64,000 nucleotides of DNA from Chlorophyllum brunneum (lineage: Eukaryota > Basidiomycota > Agaricomycetes > Agaricales > Agaricaceae), in NCBI GenBank assembly GCA_963576785.1, contig OY756147.1, positions 1,674,001-1,738,000 on the forward strand, read 5' to 3'. The notes beneath the pieces are model-generated. The model saw only the letters and a list, made by a program, of their open reading frames with translations. It did no database searches and was not told the origin of the DNA. The translations under genes and the position numbers were made by a program. Shown one piece after another: positions 1 to 11,102 of this stretch. How positions within the stretch are numbered: position 1 is the first letter of the stretch; each line of letters begins with the position of its first letter.

Positions 1-262
1 ACCGCCCTTGTGTGCTATGCAATATTCAATTGATTGACCAGTGAGGACTCGGAGTGCTCAATGGTCGGTATTGGAGGGGAGCTGGCTCTCACGAGTATAA
101 TCTTAGGGTCCGATAAAGGGCAACCACTAGAGTATCAGCCGGTGATAGATGTCTACAATAGTGGGATTCTGTGATGAGTTTTGACGTGCTGTTGTCGTTT
201 GTTGACTACTCCGTGGTGAGATAAATGGCTTTGAGCGTCAAACTGCGTTTTTCAGGGTCGCC

Positions 263-1613
263 ATGTCTCCCCTTCCTAACCCAGACACGTACCTCAACCA
301 TCTTACGCCCACAGAGGGTGCCCAGTTTGAGGCCGCGAGGAATCTATGTCTTGCGGTGCTTGGAGTAGGTGTTACTTCTTCCACAGTCTTCTCCCAGTGA
401 GCTGACGCAGGCGGACAGGCGACAATATGGGATATTCTCATCTACGTCCCAGACGACATCAAGGTCCTGCGTAAAGGACCATTTCGTTTAGCAACCTTCT
501 GTTTCCTATCTTCGAGGTAGAGTACCAGGTAGTCCATAAGATGTTCAAGGGTCACTCAAGAAATATCAGATTATTCGCCCTCACCTTCGTTTTACTTTCC
601 GTGATTCAACAAAGTGCGATGCCCCTCCTCTCGTCAGCTCACCACCCGACTTACCTCCAATTTAGCCGGTCCTCTGAATAACTGCGAGGGAATGGCCATC
701 AGTACCGGGATTATGTGCTTCGTGGCAATGGCTTCCACCTCGTTCCTGTTCCTCCAGCGTGTCCGAGCACTGTATGCAGAGAACCGATGGATCCAAACGA
801 TCTTCACATCTCTATGGATCGCCTGCATCGGAGTCATGACCACTGTGGCATTCGGCATAAGGATGACGCACATTCCAGGAACTAGGTATTGCACCTACTC
901 GATTGTCCACCGCTATGTCGCTGCTGGGGCGTTTGTCCGGTTCTTCTTCGACGCCCTCGTCTATTTCGCTGTTGCATACCACATCGCTTCCTCGAAAAGT
1001 AACCTCGACGCCGGGATAACAAAGGAAACTCTTCTGTCCGGCCGAGCATTCTCCAGAATCTCACGAGCTCTCTTCCGAGGCGGCCAACAGTACTATCTGT
1101 ACGTGCTTTGTTTTCGCTCCTCAGTGCGAGTCTCACTGTCAACTCTATAGCATGGCTCTCTGTCTAAATTTCCCGGTCGGAGTCCTCATAGCACTTCCTT
1201 CAACTTCTCCGATCTACAAGCTCATTCTCGGTACCCCATCAGTCGCACTCGCGGCGTCGATGGCCTCCCGCGTTTACCGCATTTTGAAGGCACCTGAAAC
1301 TCGTAACGGACGGACCACGGTAGTATCTGATGTCAACTTTGCGACTCATCCTCACCCGCAAAAATCGACCATCATCGCTACTGGTGCAGAGGACATGAGA
1401 TCGTTTGATTTACGGTCAAACGCTCAGCTGTCTTCGACCTTACCTTCTCATACGCAAGAAACGACGTATGCGAGCAACACGGAACGACGTACCATCACAA
1501 TCGTATTCCCACACAAAACGGATGCATCCGAATCATCTGACTCGGGAGCCGCTGCTAAGGACACGAGTTTTACTGCGGTGGATAGTGTCGAAGATGGCCA
1601 TGAACGTCGCTAG
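263..1613 (+). CDS. DUF6533-type multi-pass membrane protein, copy 1 of 6
   Basis: Function is unknown; the family is a large, expanded group of agaricomycete integral membrane proteins. The model starts at the ATG of MSPLPNPDTYLNHL (263), the start shared by all six copies in the window. Exon 1 ends before a GTAGGT donor at 365. The next exon encodes the DUF6533-like stretch WDILIYVPDDIKVLRKGPF, followed by short introns. The core exon (about 690-1095) holds FLFLQRVRALYAENRW and several hydrophobic helices and ends at GGQQYYL. The last exon (about 1150-1613) carries the final helix, the family motif ASMASRVYRILK and a polar Ser/Thr-rich tail. About 300 residues and five or so helices are expected. 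It leads a three-gene tandem array. It is the most diverged of the three left-hand copies, so exact splice sites are uncertain. The family call rests on remembered family patterns, not a search. Confidence 0.72.
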
Positions 1614-2645
1614 ACTCGTAAGTTAGAGCTTGTTTATGCAGTAGCGCATCGGTTTTTCCTGTGAATAGTATGTATGTAGTAGTACCGAATTTGTCTACAA
1701 ACTCTATATCTGGATCCAGACTACCTATATATTTGGTTGAAAAAGGGTGATGGTTGAATAGGTACCAGCGTAGCTACGAGTTATGCTGTTGAAACCCCAA
1801 GACCCAAATTTGGTCATTGCACTTGTGATTACCAGTGGCGTTGTCCAGATCCACTGAACCGTCGCCCAATTATGGGAAGAAACACTGATAATAATACAAG
1901 ACCCGGGTTAGTCGGTTTGGCGCCACATGCAATACTTAGCAGATGTTGGGTCCAGCATCGGAGCGGTCAAACGCGCGGTTTTTCGGACAAGTACCTCACA
2001 GAAAGATCTTGAATCCCAATGCGCTATCACAATCATCGGACAGGTTACTTGGTTCAAGGTCAGACCCTTGGTCATCCGCGGTGAACTGGACCAGATTTAT
2101 ATTGCCCCAATGGTGCTGATTAAACTGATACTATGAGTGTAGTTTTGATGGTGCACTGCACACGCTTGCCGGTCGTTGTATTGAATATGTGGAGTCGTTG
2201 GTTCATGTGAATGAATTTTGAATGGACGGATATCATCTGTCACTTGATCACAGTCCAAGGAGGTTCTACATCAACACCCTATTAAGTTGGAAACTCCCAA
2301 TCATGAGAATGTGTTTCCTGTATCGGGTCGTTTCAAAAAGGATAGTTTGTGTACGGGTCTTGTTTAACTATCGTCTGCATTGGTCAATCCCTCCGCCCAA
2401 ATTCAGGACTTGGATCCTGGACCCGCAGCCAGTCATATGGTCTTATTACTGGTTCACGCAGCATTAAATTAAACTACTATGGAAAGGTGAGACGAAATTT
2501 TTACCATCATTGTTGGTATGTTGATAATCATCCATCTGTTGCACCTTGAGGGGCACCCACGCGTGCCATGCTATTCTTAACGTGGACCAATACCTTATAA
2601 TGACGGAATGGAAAGACGCTCAGGGCTCCATTTTACTGTACCGTT
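1614..2645. other. Intergenic region without a convincing gene
   Basis: About 1 kb between DUF6533 copies 1 and 2. Short open frames are present but none has family-like composition or plausible splice partners. It presumably holds the 3' end of copy 1 and the promoter of copy 2. Confidence 0.5.
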
Positions 2646-3975
2646 ATGGCTGCTTTCCCTAATCCTGATACCTACCTCAACCACTTTCCACCCGTAATAA
2701 CCACCCAATTTGAAGTGTCAAGAAACTTGACACTGGTAGTTCTGGGAGTGAGTTGTACTATAATTCATACCGCACCGATGCGAATTTGTGAATCAATAGG
2801 CCGTGATATGGGACATTCTGTTATATATCCCAGATGATATTAAAGTCTTACGTCGTGGCGACATTCACCTTGTCACGATAGGTTTTATGACCAGCAGGTC
2901 AGTAGTGTTCGCGATTGACAAAGTGAATAGCTTCTTAGAGCGTCTTCAGATTTTTCGCCGTTCTCTTTGTTCTGCTATCTGTTCTTCAACAGAGTGCGTT
3001 CCCGTTCTCTCGTACCTCTTAAGATCTCTAGGCTTCATGCGTATATCTAGCTACTCCAGTGAAAAATTGCAGTGGCATGGGTGTCAGCATTGGCGTGGCC
3101 TGTTTTCTGGCCTTGGTGGGCTCATCATTTCTCTTCCTTCAACGCCTAAGAGCCGTATATCCTGAAAACCGATGGGTCCAAGGCATATTTATTGTCCTGT
3201 GGCTTGCCACTAACGGCCTCATGACTACCACTATCTACGGTGCCGAATTTGGACACGTACCGGGCACTGAATTCTGTGTATACACCCATGTACAACAGTA
3301 CATATCTGCGGCAGGATTCATGTCAGCTTGCTTCGACACGGGGGTCTTCTTGGCAATTTCATACAAGGTCGCAATTTCGCATAGCACTTCTGATGCTGGG
3401 ATTTGTTGGGATACAATTGTTTCTGGTCGAGCACTTCCCCGACTCTCGCGGTCAGTACTCCAAGGGGGACAACAGTATTATCTGTAAGTGTAGGGTTTGA
3501 CCTTGAATAATCTTACTCACGATGCTTCCATTATAGTATAGTCGTTTGTCTGACTATCCCTCTCGGAATCCTCATAGTTCACCCCTCAACTCCTCCCATC
3601 TACAAGCTCATGCTGAGCTTCCCTCTGGTATCTCTCACGACGTCAATGGCGTGTCGAGTGTTCCGAAATCTGAAGCTACACGATAACCAAACGGATTATA
3701 CCTCGACGGGTACCATCGGCATCAACTTCACCAACCGTACCCGAGCCCGGACATTCAAAACGGGTAACAGTGATTCAGGCCAGTCCATCCCGCGAGATAG
3801 TGGATCCAGCGCTACCCACTTTGAGATGCATGACATGGCAACGGGGAGGACCTCCGAACGCCGTGCAGCTCAAATTGCATTTACACCCCGAACTCCCGTC
3901 AGTGATCCGTTCGGCACCAGAAAGTCCTATGAAGAGAATGAGGGATCGGATTTGCCAAGAGTTTCCGACGGATGA
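2646..3975 (+). CDS. DUF6533-type multi-pass membrane protein, copy 2 of 6
   Basis: Tandem paralogue of the neighbouring genes; function unknown. The start MAAFPNPDTYLNHF aligns with the other copies. Exon 1 ends at a GTGAGT donor. Exon 2 encodes the DUF6533-like segment WDILLYIPDDIKVLRRGDI and ends at MTSR before GTCAGT. A short exon IFAVLFVLLSVLQQS follows. The large core exon (about 3060-3486) reads ENCSGMGVSIGVACF, FLFLQRLRAVYPENRW and FDTGVFLAISYKVAISH, ending at GGQQYYL. The last exon (about 3540-3975) contains the final helix, MACRVFRNLKL and a hydrophilic tail rich in Thr, Ser and Arg. All predicted exons are open, so the gene looks functional. The hydrophilic C-terminus is the most variable part between paralogues. 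Confidence 0.8.
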
Positions 3976-4769
3976 TAACCTTTGTGATTATCACCGCTGA
4001 ATCCCGCCACTGCCGTGACAGGTAAACCACATGATGCTATCTCGATCCCCCCAGTAGCCTCATCCACACCCTGCCATAGATCATTACCTACAAAACCGTT
4101 GAATTTCCTGATGACCTTGCCAGTGTTTGACTAGTCCCATGATCTTAACCTCGAGCCTTATTTGGGGGTTGCGTGCGTCGTAGTAGTGGGAATTTTGATG
4201 ATAACATCGTGTTAGGACTCCACCCTAATTACAGCGGTCCACGCCGCCGGTCGATGTCATTCTGTAGTACAGCACCGTTCGCGATCGCGTACATGTCTCT
4301 ACCCAGAGTCTCACATGGCTGGGAGCATCGTGTCACGTAGTAGATAGCCAAGTTGATAACCCAAAGCCAACATCATTTCATGTCAGTGCAAAGACTCTTA
4401 CTCAAACCTCCTGTGGTCGGATTTCCATGCAGTGAAGTTGAAGTGTAGTGGGGAGAACTGTAGCGCTGGTCCCGGTGTCGACTACAGGTTATGCTTTTCT
4501 GTCCCTTTCCGGGACTTTGAATGGTCTAAATGGAAAAAAACAGGGTTGCATGTCAATACACTCTTCGAAGGTCCCCCCCTGACATGGAATTGGTTTAAGA
4601 TGAACCGACTCCTAGGGTAATGTGAACTAGGTGGGATAACCCGAATGGTAGACATTGATTGCGTTTTTCCATCTGTGCTAAATATGGTCGTCTGAGGTTT
4701 TAAAAATGAGCACTACATTACAGAGTTGAAAATACGGTCCAGGCCTCACTTCCACTCTACCCCGGCTCA
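3976..4769. other. Intergenic region without a convincing gene
   Basis: About 0.8 kb between copies 2 and 3. A 62-codon open frame at 4432-4620 has no supporting features. Nothing else is recognisable. Confidence 0.5.
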
Positions 4770-6181
4770 ATGTCTCCCTTCCCCAATCCCGACACGTATC
4801 TAAACCATCTTACACCAGCTGTTGCTACACAGTTTGAAGTATCAAGAAATCTAACACTTGCAGTGTTTGGTGTGAGTTCGACATATGTTTAACTTTTCAT
4901 CATATACCGATGAGGAAATGATGGGGTTTCTAGGCTGCAGTTTGGGATATTCTCCTACACATCCCAGATGATATTCGCATTCTGCGACGAGGTCCTATCC
5001 ACCTCGTCACAATATGTTTTATATCTACGAGGTAGGTCGTAATCGCAACCAATAACGATCATGTGATATATCTTCAACGTTTCCAGATTATTCGCCATAG
5101 CCTTTGTCTTGCTCTCCGTGATTCGCCAGAGTAAGTATTTATCTCTCTTCACAAGGAGCTCGACAATTCTTACACCTCTCTCAAGCCGGTCCAGTCGATG
5201 ACTGTGACGGTATGATTAGCAAAGGCATTGGCATAACATGCATGCTAGCACACATGACATGTTCGTTCCTCTTCCTTCAACGTCTACGTGCCGTCTACGC
5301 CCGCAATCAATGGGTGAAAAATATCTTCTTCGGCCTATGGCTTATTTCCAACGGTCTCATGACTACCACCATTTATGGCGCTCCGTCAAGTCACATATCC
5401 GGCACCGATTATTGCATTTATGTCGAAGTGCATCAATACATAGCTGCAGCAGGCTTCATGTCAGCCTTCTTCGATACAGCCGTCTTCCTGGCCATTTCAT
5501 ATAAATTATCAATTTCGCATGGTGATCCAAGTATCGGATTCGTATGGCATACCGTTGTCTCTGGGAAAAGACTTCCCCGACTCTCGCGGGCAGTGCTACA
5601 TGGAGGACAACAATATTATCTGTGAGTAACCTTTTTTAGTCTGCGATAGTTATCGGTTCTGAATAGCGATCTCTCTGTTTTTTTTTTTGTTTAGCATCAC
5701 TACGTGTCTCAGTATCCCGGTCGCGACGTTGATACTTCTCCCCGCTGTTCCTCCAACGTATAAGCTCATGTTGAGCTTTCCCTTGGTGGCGCTCTCGGCT
5801 TCGATGGCCTGTCGGGTGTTTCGCAACTTGCGACTACTAAGACCAGCCGATGACGATACATTCTCGGCCACTATATCCGACGCCAACTTCGGTGCTCGCT
5901 CTTTCACCTCAAGATTCCTTTTGGATACTGGAGAAGCAGGCGAACCCCTTCCAAAGTCTCAAGATTACGAATGTAGTACCAACCCTTGTCACTTGAAGGA
6001 TTTACTACCACCTCAGGGAGATGGTAAAACAACGACAACAACAACAACGACAGAACGGCATGCCGTAGATACCACCACTACAGCTCCAACCTGTCCTCCG
6101 GTACTTGGTTTTCTCCGTAGTTTATATTCTGGGGCCGTGACGGACTTGGAGAAGGGAGAATCACTTTCCGAGGAATGTTGA
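4770..6181 (+). CDS. DUF6533-type multi-pass membrane protein, copy 3 of 6
   Basis: Third of the left tandem array. It starts at MSPFPNPDTYLNHLTP (4770). Exon 1 ends before GTGAGT. The DUF6533-like exon reads WDILLHIPDDIRILRRGPI and ends at FISTR. The core exon (about 5206-5622) carries FLFLQRLRAVYARNQW, FDTAVFLAISYKLSISH and ends GGQQYYL. The last exon begins after a T-rich tract and GTTTAG acceptor (about 5697). It holds the final helix, MACRVFRNLRLL and a long tail with a run of threonines (6029-6055) encoded by an ACA/ACG repeat, ending at TGA 6179. Its tail shares PKSQDYECST with copy 6 (SKSQDYAST) on the far side of the window, so these two are probably closer to each other than to their immediate neighbours. 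Function unknown. Confidence 0.8.
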
Positions 6182-6311
6182 TTTAATAACGCCTTGGTCC
6201 ACATCTTATCACACATAACAAGTAGATACACTATACCTCACTCGCACGGACTATTGCAGACATACTGTTTTTACAAGCGTCACAAACTTCGATTATTACA
6301 TTGCTTCCAGG

Positions 6312-6834
6312 TTACGCGATTCTGTCGAACTCAAATTTCCTGGGTGATAGCCCTTGTGGCGCTAGGTCCGTGTCGAAGATGGTCACTGGTGGATCGAATG
6401 GGGGAAGGACTACGTATGTGTCTTGTTGGGGGTGAAGCACCTGTCGGTGCGAACACCGTGGCAATGGAGGAGAGGGACAAGAATTTCTGGAAACATGGAT
6501 GATAGGTCATGGAAATAAAGCTGGTGTTCTCAAGAAGTCGCTCCTATGTCCTTTGTTGTACCTCAAATTGGAAAGCCGTTTGATCGGGATCATGACGTCC
6601 CTTATGAAGTGCAAAAGGTTATCCAGCCAATACTTATGCAGACAGATCCAGAAGGCAAGTGCCCACATGCAGCCCACGAAGAGTGACCCTAGATATAGCT
6701 TTTCAAATAGAACGGATTCCCAGAGCGCCCTTATCTACCCGTTATGCCAATGAGTCTAGGAATAGAGTGCTGTGGAAGGTAATTTTTGTCTGATCGACTG
6801 TCAATTTTCTGACATTGGCTGGGATAGACGACAT
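6312..6834 (-). CDS. Small single-helix membrane protein, unrecognised
   Basis: This model comes from reading the minus strand and depends on two introns. Start MSSIPAN at 6834. A first intron begins at a GTCAGA donor and ends at GGGTAG just before ATAAGG. The main exon (about 6742-6575) reads ALWESVLFEKLYLGSLFV followed by a strongly hydrophobic helix and HKYWLDNLLHF, then IPIKRLSNL. A second intron uses GTACAA as donor and ends TTTCCAG. The last exon continues in frame through PPFDPPVTIFDTDLAPQG to FEFDRIA and TAA (6312). The product would be about 118 residues with one membrane span and a polar tail. I do not recognise a family. Support is the amphipathic, non-random composition and consistent splice phases; no long ATG-initiated open frame covers it. 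Confidence 0.45.
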
Positions 6835-8369
6835 GAGAGTGCAGGGATAATTGACTAGAAAGAGAGCTGATAGATGTCTAGAGAGGTGATAGTCGAAGGG
6901 GTAGAAATCTAGGAGTGAATTTTTCGTCTCTCCCCCAAAGTCCTCCGTGTGTGGTAGGAGATGGTATAGGTCCGTGCCTGAGTCCCCTCCCTGAGCGGTC
7001 CCCAGTATGGACTTTGTCTCGATAACACGAGGTTACGAAGTGGTGTTGAGTTCAGGAAACAAAAGTTGACGTTGACTCCCAAGCTAGGGGTTGGGGAGAG
7101 GGAGAAGAGAGTAAAGAATATCACTTGACGAGGTCTCCACTCTTATATATGTGCAAGGGGACATGGTCTATTAGTGTATACATTACGTCAAGAGTGGTCT
7201 TCATCGCAGCAAAAAAGAGCATTGCAACACGAGCAGCTTGTGGGCTAGATGGGCTGGACAGAGTGTGGTTGATTAATTGATATTAAAAAAGTCAGCCGAG
7301 GACCGGAAGGCCTGGAATGGGGTCTGTGATCCATTTGGTGAGTGTATTCAAAGAACAGAGCTGAGTGAAGTCCTAAGTGGCAACCGTCCAATATAAGTTG
7401 TCAGCATAACGACGTATTTTCTAAATATATGCGACCCTTGTCACTTGCGCCATTTTGCTTGTATGTAAGGGTGTCGTATATGAAGAACCAACAAAGTAAT
7501 AAGGGGTACTGAGTGGTGGTTTCGAGCTTGGGAATGGGAAGTCGGAATAGAATGGGCCGGAAGTTGCTCAGGAATTGTCAACAGAATAGATACAGGATAA
7601 CCCCAAAGAATGGTTGAATGGATCGGGTTGTGTTATTGCGGCCGATATGAGGGAGTTGAATATCACAAGGGCTAGAGTGAGCCGAAATTCGGATTTGCGG
7701 GCGGTCACGGCTCGCTCTAATTCCGGCGGGGGACGTTGGACAAGAATAGACGAAAGATTTCTGAGAAGCAGTTGCTGTTGATTCTCTGGAGACGTATCTC
7801 CCAGCAGTCAATACAGGGAGGACATATGTCGCCAAGGAGAAGTTCTGCCGGGCGTATCAGAACGAGCGCTCTTGCTCACCGCCAGGGTGAAGAGACAGCA
7901 GTCAGGCAGGGGTGTGGGAAAGTGTTAATTGAGGGATTGGCAGGGTCTTTGGGTGAGAGGAATAAAAAGCACATGGGAGCTGCAAAATGCAGACTCGGCG
8001 GGGGGGACCACAGTGGACCACTCAGGCCATCGATGGGAAGAGCTGCTTAGTCATCATGCAGGTCGGGGGGTCCATTTCCACCGGATTGGCATTGCAGCCC
8101 CCACGACTGGTTGGCCAGTGGCAGTGAGTTGCGAGATTGTACGGAAGAGTGACTCCGGAAGAGCGCGTCGACTGGCAATTAAAACGCGAGTGGCAGTACC
8201 GCTAGTTGATACCTGTCGTGGGATCAGGTGGCCTAGCCGTACGAGAAGCACACGCCTCCGCCTTTATCCCCCTTAAATACCTCAACCCTCCGATTCTTGT
8301 TCACCCCCGACAACCACCTGCCCCTACTCTCCTCACTCTTTCCCCTATTGTCCTCCCCACCACTCATCA
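6835..8369. other. Long intergenic region, no supported gene
   Basis: Contains promoter sequence for the small minus-strand gene on one side and the carrier gene on the other. A TTAAATACC element lies about 95 bases before the carrier start. Several 60-115 codon open frames on both strands have no coding-like features and overlap each other. Confidence 0.45.
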
Positions 8370-10086
8370 ATGGCCTCATCCCAAACTCCGCCAATTGCAG
8401 GCGCAGTGCCGCCAACACCGATCCCATCGTCGGTCACCGCAAAGTTGCCCAAGAAGCCCTATCCCTTCTGGCTCGGAGGTCTGTCTCTCGTTACTGCGGT
8501 CACCTCCTGACTGATACATCTTTCCAGGTCTTGCCGCAACGATAGCTGCATCCATCACCCAGTAAGCCCGGATTCTTTGCATCGCATCGAATCCAAGCTC
8601 ATGACTGCGGATTCTAGCCCGCTGGATCTCACCAAAGTGAGATTGCAGGCATCGGGTGACAAGCGCATGATCCAGAGTATGAAAAAGACTCTCCGAACAG
8701 CAGGCGAGTCAATCTCCTTTTTCTGAGCCAGGGCTTCGCTCACGATGCCCATAAACTGCCATCTTCCTGGATCCTTGTGCGATGTTGAACGTGGATCATC
8801 GCCTTGGCGCTCTTCCCCCCGCACTGCCCGCTCCTTCTCCCCTAATTGTCGTTATCGCTTCGTACTAACGCCGGTCGTAATACCCCTTGACACGTTCATT
8901 CACCCTGCATCCTCCTTGTGACTTTCTCGAACAACTAGGTACTCGTGGCCTTTTCGATGGTATCACGGGAACCTGGCTTCGCCAAATGTCTTACTCGATG
9001 TGTCGTTTCTGGGCATATGATGAGAGCAAAAAGATTATCGGTGCCGGCAAGGACGCCCCTGCCTGGAAGCTCGCCGCTGCTGGTAGCATGGGTACGTGAC
9101 TGACCATGGAAATTCTCCTATGCGGACCTTCCTTCTTCCTCCATGCATGCCTGACAACGACATTAGCTGGCGGTATCGCAGGCTTCATCGGTAATCCCGG
9201 GGGTAAGCGTTTGATTCACTTTTGGTCGCGAGAACGGTGATTGACAGGTCGGATCGATCAGAAATTGTGATGGTGCGCTTACAAGGAGATTTCGCCAAAC
9301 CCCCTGAGAAGCGGTTCAACTACAAGAACTGCTTCGATGCGCTGTTCAGAGTGAGTATATGAACCCCTATCTCTACGACGAGGCACCTGGATCGTCGCTT
9401 ATCCCGGTTCATCCCGAACGCCCTGATGGGTGACGTTTGCGGGGTAATGATTTGCAATTTCCGGCCCTGACCAACCTCGGTGCCTACTTGGCTGTATCTT
9501 ATCTTGGCGTTTCGGCCCCTGTTTCATTCGCTGACAACATGTAGATGGTACGCGAGGAAGGCGCCTCCTCACTTGCTCGCGGTGTCGGACCCAACGTGTT
9601 CCGTGCAGTTTTGATGAACGCGTCTCAACTCGCATCTTATGATTTCGTCAAGGCCGAGTTGTTGAAGACACAGTACTTTAAGGATAACATGGCGTGTCAC
9701 TTCAGTGCTTCGTTCGTTGCTGTGGGTATATGCGTTTAAATTGCCCTCGATCACTCTAAGAAATTTAATTATAGGGAACTATCGCTACAACTGTCTGCTC
9801 GCCTGCTGATGTGCTCAAGGTACGCATACTATCATTGACTAGCTCGTTCATTGTAATTAATTCCATCTTACAGAGCCGTATTATGAATGCCTCCGGCCCC
9901 GGTTCCAACTCCACCATGGGCGTGATCCGTCATTCAATGCAGACTGAGGGAGCCATGTTCATGTTCAAAGGATGGGTACCCGCATGGACAAGGATTCAAC
10001 CTACAACCATCCTCATCTTCTTGTTCTTGGAACAATTGAAGAACGGTGTGGACTGGAGTCGGAGCAAAGGCTACACCCTCCTCTAA
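8370..10086 (+). CDS. DIC1: Mitochondrial carrier, dicarboxylate type
   Basis: Inner mitochondrial membrane exchanger of the SLC25 family, expected to swap malate or succinate for phosphate. Start MASSQTPPIAGAVPPT at 8370. The three repeats each show the carrier signature Pro-x-Asp/Glu-x-x-Lys/Arg: HPLDLTKVRLQ in repeat 1, NPGEIVMVRLQGD in repeat 2 and SPADVLKSRIMN in repeat 3. RGLFDGITGTWLRQMSYS follows the first signature, and the C-terminus reads WTRIQPTTILIFLFLEQLK. The SPADVLKSRIMN repeat and overall pattern fit the dicarboxylate carrier branch better than oxaloacetate or 2-oxoglutarate carriers. About 300 residues, the usual length. There are at least seven introns. The one after LRTAG (8704-8938) is long (235 nt) and appears to use a GC donor (AG|GCGAGT), because only that site joins the frame to TRGLFDG. 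Substrate is inferred. Confidence 0.88.
8704..8938 (+). other. Candidate GC-AG intron in the carrier gene
   Basis: Donor GCAG|GCGAGT, acceptor AACTAG|GT. The splice joins LRTAG to TRGLFDG, which is continuous in this carrier family. The only nearby GT shifts the frame. At 235 nt it is several times the usual intron length here. Confidence 0.6.
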
Positions 10087-11102
10087 AGTTGAATCTCATG
10101 TTTTTGAAACAGAATGTGATGTGAAAGGTGGAGGTGAGATAAGGTGAGAGTGAGAGGAAGAGAGGAAGATTCCGGTGAATTGATGACGAGACTTGTGAGG
10201 TGGGATGTTGGATGCTAAGCAACGTCTTTCCGAAAATTTGAGATTCGGAACTTTCGGGACTCCATACATCGCATTCGGATTTGAACGTTTTCCAGCTAGA
10301 TTTCTAGTTTAGACCGTTTCTTCCCTCCAGCATCACCATCACTACTTTATATATCCCCTTCATCTATCTCCCTTGTCCGTCTTCTCGCACACTCAGCGCT
10401 CATCTGTTATTTATTCCTCATCTTCTCACCTCTACATTATTTTTTCATCTGTCTAGCCTTGCCACTCCGACCTCATTTGTCGTTCCACCCTTGCTTTATT
10501 GGTGGAACAACCGTTCTTGTATTTTATTGATCTTGTTACGATTATTTTGGGTCTCTCTTGTTGTCCTGGTGCGGTGTGGTGATGCGGTGACGTGGAAGTG
10601 CCTATGGGGTCACTGATGTTCTTCTGTACATGATGTAATCCTAGATGTCCAACTCACAAGGACACAATATATGTCGAAAGCAAACATCAGACAGGGGATC
10701 CTGGCCCCCGATCATCGGATGTGCATCGAATTTATGGTGGGCCATAATAAACGCTGGTCGGCATTTCCTTTCGGACTTTGAGCATGGACGCTAAACGTCT
10801 CCTACTCCATTTCTACTGATGAGATATATGGTCTATCCGACCTTTTCCTCTAAAAGGATCGCTTCCTATGACTCTTCTCCCCGGTTTTATAAAGGATAAA
10901 TACCGGCCCGCTCCTGTTAGCTCGTGACTGTGGTTCTTGAGAACCGACCTTGAGCTCATGCGGCTCTGAGAACGGCCCGCCAAACGATGAACAGAGGAAG
11001 AAGACTGGTACGGTACCTGAAGCACATGGAATCTATGCTTTAAAGCATACAGAGTCGTCACCGTCTCCTTCAACGTCCCCACTCACAACTACTATCAAAA
11101 AC
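10087..11102. promoter_or_regulatory. Intergenic region with TATA box before the GH105 gene
   Basis: One kilobase between the carrier stop and the GH105 start. A TATA-like TTTATAAAGG lies at about 10886-10895, some 210 bases before the ATG at 11103. No gene is supported in the rest. Confidence 0.45.

Noticed and set aside
6020..6110. ACA/ACG trinucleotide repeat as a separate microsatellite feature
   Set aside because: It is the coding threonine tract in the tail of DUF6533 copy 3 and stays in frame.
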